This document shows positions 61,730-64,000 of a stretch of 64,000 nt of DNA, piece by piece. The stretch covers positions 124,001 through 188,000 of the forward strand of contig NZ_JAAGPR010000010.1 in NCBI RefSeq assembly GCF_017104965.1, written 5' to 3'. Source of the stretch: Paraburkholderia sp. Ac-20340. Lineage in GTDB: Bacteria; Pseudomonadota; Gammaproteobacteria; Burkholderiales; Burkholderiaceae. A model generated the notes under the pieces. It saw nothing but the letters and a program-made list of their open reading frames with translations. It did not search any database and had not been told where the DNA came from. Positions within the stretch are counted from its first letter, which is position 1. The number at the start of each line of letters is the position of its first letter. The position numbers and the translations under genes were made by a program.

Positions 61730-61981
61730 GACCGCCAAACGGGGATGCCGACGTTGCCAGACTGACAATGGCAGTTATCGCAATGGCGCGGTCGTGATGC
61801 GGGTCTTCGATGGACACTTGATCGCTCGCACTACGGAGGTCATGTCGATCGGCCTCGGTAGCTTTGGACCTAAAGTCTTTAACGCCCCAGCTGAACAGCG
61901 CTACTCTGACTGTCGAGAAATTTGCACTAATACGTTCAACGACAGGGTACACCAGGACCGATTCCACGCGAATAAAATAGG

Positions 61982-62752
61982 TCAAAGCTCCGTGTCGTTT
62001 GAACGGGTCAGACGCATTGAAATGGAAAATCGCTCGGCCGGATGGACGGTCACGGTCACCTCAAACGATTTTCCCGATGCGTCGAAATACTGGCGCACCA
62101 CGCGCAACGCGGCCGTGCCCGCATCGACAGCCAGGCGCATGGCCATATCCGGCGCGAGAATCAGCGCGCTCACATCCTGGCGAATCTCCGCCACGCGCCG
62201 TCCGTAGCGCGTCTCGATCAGCGAACTGATCAGCGTGTCCGGTTCGGTGCGCGCGTGGTCGGCTACTTCCCGGTAGGCGGGGTCGATGTAGACGTCGGTC
62301 CAGCCGACCGGCACGGCGGGCACGCCCCGCGCGGATGCCCGCGCTGGCTGCGCATTGCGTTCCACGCGCAGGCTCGAAATACGCAGCCAGCGCTCCCCCT
62401 CGTCGCATTGCAGTACGTCCGCAAGCGCGGTGTCGGCGACCACTTCCTCCACCGACTGCACCTCGCGCAGATTCTCGCTGCCGAACTGCACCAGATCGTC
62501 CACTGAAGCGAGCGTCGGTCGGAAGCCGTTGCGCGGCTGCGCTGACTCGACGCGCGTGCCCGCATTCTTGCGGCGCGAGACGAAACCAAGCTGCTGAAGC
62601 TCGTGGAGCGCCGCACGGATTGTGTGGCGGCTCGTCTGGTACTGGTCGCGCAACTCCAGTTCGGTCGGCAAATAGCTGCCGACCGGAAAACGGCCAGAGG
62701 CAATGCCCTCGGTCAGTTCGCGGGCGATTTCGGCAAAGCGGGGTCTGTTCAT
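61982..62752 (-). CDS. GntR-family regulator with UTRA domain
   Basis: A 256-aa HutC-type GntR protein. The N-terminal winged helix is RFAEIARELTEGIASGRFPVGSYLPTELELRDQYQTSRHTIRAALHELQQLGFVSR and the C-terminal UTRA ligand domain follows from about residue 85. It is divergent from the lyase gene with two perfect palindromes in between. Ligands of UTRA regulators are usually the substrate or an intermediate of the neighbouring enzyme. Confidence 0.94.
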   Translation of the reverse strand: MNRPRFAEIARELTEGIASGRFPVGSYLPTELELRDQYQTSRHTIRAALHELQQLGFVSRRKNAGTRVESAQPRNGFRPTLASVDDLVQFGSENLREVQSVEEVVADTALADVLQCDEGERWLRISSLRVERNAQPARASARGVPAVPVGWTDVYIDPAYREVADHARTEPDTLISSLIETRYGRRVAEIRQDVSALILAPDMAMRLAVDAGTAALRVVRQYFDASGKSFEVTVTVHPAERFSISMRLTRSNDTEL

Positions 62753-62799
62753 GTAGGGAGTTTAAGGCGCGCACGTCGAGCATAGGGGTATATCACCAC

Positions 62800-62848
62800 T
62801 TGCTCAATATGTTCGAACATATTAATCTAAATATGTCCGGACATATTT
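62800..62848 (+). promoter_or_regulatory. Promoter with two GntR-type palindromic operators
   Basis: TTGCTC (62800-62805), a 17-nt spacer and TAATCT (62823-62828) form a promoter for the lyase gene. AATATGTTC/GAACATATT (62806-62823) exactly fills the spacer. A second perfect palindrome, AAATATGTCC/GGACATATTT (62829-62848), follows with centres 24 bp apart. Both share the ATATGT-N4-ACATAT frame and are the likely sites of the divergent GntR protein. Confidence 0.82.
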
Positions 62849-62898
62849 CGCGTTGCGACGACAGTCCGTCCCCTGAATTTCTAGCCAGATACCGAACC

Positions 62899-64000
62899 AT
62901 GATCCGCAGCCAGATGCCCGCTTCCAGCACCGTCGTCGATTCCATCCTGTTTCGCGACGCCTTCGGCACCGCCAAAATGCGCGCCGTTTTCTCTGATACC
63001 GCGCTGATCCAGCGCTACATCGACGTCGAAGTCGCGCTGGCCAAGGCCGAGGCTCGCTGCGGCGTGATTCCGCTTGATGCGGCCGACGTGATCGCCCGCG
63101 AGTCGCAGATCGAGCGGATCGATTTCGACCATATGCGCGACGAAACCGACATCGTCGGCTATCCGATCCTGCCGCTCGTGCACCAGCTCGTCGGCATGTG
63201 TGGCGAAGCGGGGCGCTACGTGCACTGGGGCGCCACCACGCAGGACATCATGGATACGGCAGTGGCGCTGCAGGTGCGCGACGCGCTCGATTCGGTCGAC
63301 GCCGATATCCGCGAACTGCGCGGCATTCTGGGCGACCTAGCGAAGAAGCATCGCGACACGCCGATGGCGGGACGCACGCACCTGCAGCAGGCGCTGCCCG
63401 TGACGTTCGGCTACAAGGCCGCGATCTGGCTGGCGATGTTCGACCGCCATCAGCAGCGCATTGCGCAACTGCGTCCGCGCGTGGCAGTGGTGGAGTTTGC
63501 GGGCGCGGCAGGCACGCTCGCGTCGATTGGCGACAAGGGCTTCGAAGTGCAAAAGGCGCTCGCGCAGGAGCTGGGTCTGGGCGTGCCGGCCACGACGTGG
63601 CACGTCGCTCGCGACGGTTTTGCCGAAGCCGTGAACCTGCTTGCGCTTGTGACCGGATCGCTCGGCAAGATCGCCACCGACATCATGATCATGGCGTCCA
63701 ACGAATTCGCCGAAGTCTACGAGCCATTCGTGAAGGGCCGCGGCGCGAGCAGCACGATGCCGCAAAAGCGCAATCCGATTTCGAGCGAACTGATGCTCGC
63801 GGCGGCCAAGGCCGTGCGCCAGCACGCGGGCCTGATGGTCGACGCGATGATCCAGGACTTCGAGCGCGCGACCGGCCCGTGGCACGCCGAATGGATCGCG
63901 ATTCCGGAGAGCTTCATCCTCGCTTCGGGGGCGCTGCATCAGGCGAAGTTCGCGCTGGGCGGTCTGATCGTCGATACAGCGCGCATGAAGCACAACCTTG
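62899..64000 (+). CDS. Fumarase/aspartase-superfamily lyase (PcaB/adenylosuccinate-lyase-like), 3' end outside window
   Basis: At least 367 codons, open to the window end. Superfamily motifs: TDIVGYPILPLVHQL, VHWGATTQDIMDTA, GRTHLQQALPVTFGYKAAIW, and the signature SSTMPQKRNP with the mobile-loop Ser at residues 284-285. ATG 62899 is chosen; ATG 62914 is possible. The layout fits 3-carboxy-cis,cis-muconate cycloisomerase or a related lyase. A GntR/UTRA regulator instead of a PcaR/PcaQ-type neighbour suggests a substrate other than plain protocatechuate products. Confidence 0.9.
   Translation, partial: MIRSQMPASSTVVDSILFRDAFGTAKMRAVFSDTALIQRYIDVEVALAKAEARCGVIPLDAADVIARESQIERIDFDHMRDETDIVGYPILPLVHQLVGMCGEAGRYVHWGATTQDIMDTAVALQVRDALDSVDADIRELRGILGDLAKKHRDTPMAGRTHLQQALPVTFGYKAAIWLAMFDRHQQRIAQLRPRVAVVEFAGAAGTLASIGDKGFEVQKALAQELGLGVPATTWHVARDGFAEAVNLLALVTGSLGKIATDIMIMASNEFAEVYEPFVKGRGASSTMPQKRNPISSELMLAAAKAVRQHAGLMVDAMIQDFERATGPWHAEWIAIPESFILASGALHQAKFALGGLIVDTARMKHNL

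Noticed and set aside
1..64000. CRISPR arrays, tRNA or rRNA genes
   Set aside because: No regularly spaced repeats and no cloverleaf or rRNA-like sequence noticed on reading both strands.

Overview
Composition and gene content point to a Burkholderiales beta-proteobacterium of the Paraburkholderia/Caballeronia/Burkholderia type. Most of the window is GC-rich with tightly packed genes, many LysR/TetR/GntR/PadR regulators, an OmpC-type porin and a type VI secretion (T6SS) VgrG island. No rRNA, tRNA or CRISPR array was seen.

Region 1 (1-11.8 kb, + strand). A truncated AfsR/SARP-like regulator (OmpR-type winged helix fused to an NB-ARC ATPase) precedes a co-directional enzyme/transport block: Tat-exported alpha/beta hydrolase, YcaC-type isochorismatase hydrolase, YtcJ-type amidohydrolase, DoxX, a degenerate HD protein, XapX, YoaK, an exported VOC protein and an alginate-export-type porin. 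Two promoters in this block share the same composite element at the same spacing, so the regulator probably controls both.

Region 2 (11.8-24.4 kb). A PadR regulator is divergent from an old-yellow-enzyme/dienoyl-CoA reductase, with two operator copies between them. Then come an NTF2-like protein, a CAP-domain lipoprotein, a DHA2-type efflux pump, a four-gene ribose-type ABC importer, and a YadGH-like ABC exporter.

Region 3 (24.5-43.8 kb). This is an accessory T6SS island with PAAR, three VgrGs, a DUF4123 adaptor and at least three effector/immunity candidates. They are an unknown 416-aa cargo with a membrane-anchored partner; VgrG2 carrying a C-terminal HEMTH metallopeptidase followed by two tandem-duplicated exported Cys-rich proteins; and a VasX-like pore-former with a DUF6708 membrane partner. 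Toxin and partner genes overlap or nearly touch.

Region 4 (43.8-48.7 kb). Lower-GC, decaying DNA holds a trimeric-autotransporter fragment, small orphan genes, a beta-propeller-like protein and an IS5-family transposase remnant.

Region 5 (48.7-60.9 kb). A seven-gene minus-strand operon encodes CoA-dependent aromatic-acid catabolism: alpha/beta hydrolase, aryl-AMP/CoA ligase, VOC dioxygenase, SdgC-like FAD hydroxylase, hot-dog thioesterase, maleate isomerase, MFS. It is controlled by a divergent TetR gene with a perfect operator, and followed by a porin and an ACMSD-like amidohydrolase with a divergent LysR gene.

Region 6 (60.9-64 kb). A tyrosine-recombinase pseudogene is followed by a GntR/UTRA regulator divergent from a fumarase/aspartase-superfamily lyase cut by the window end, with two perfect palindromes between them.
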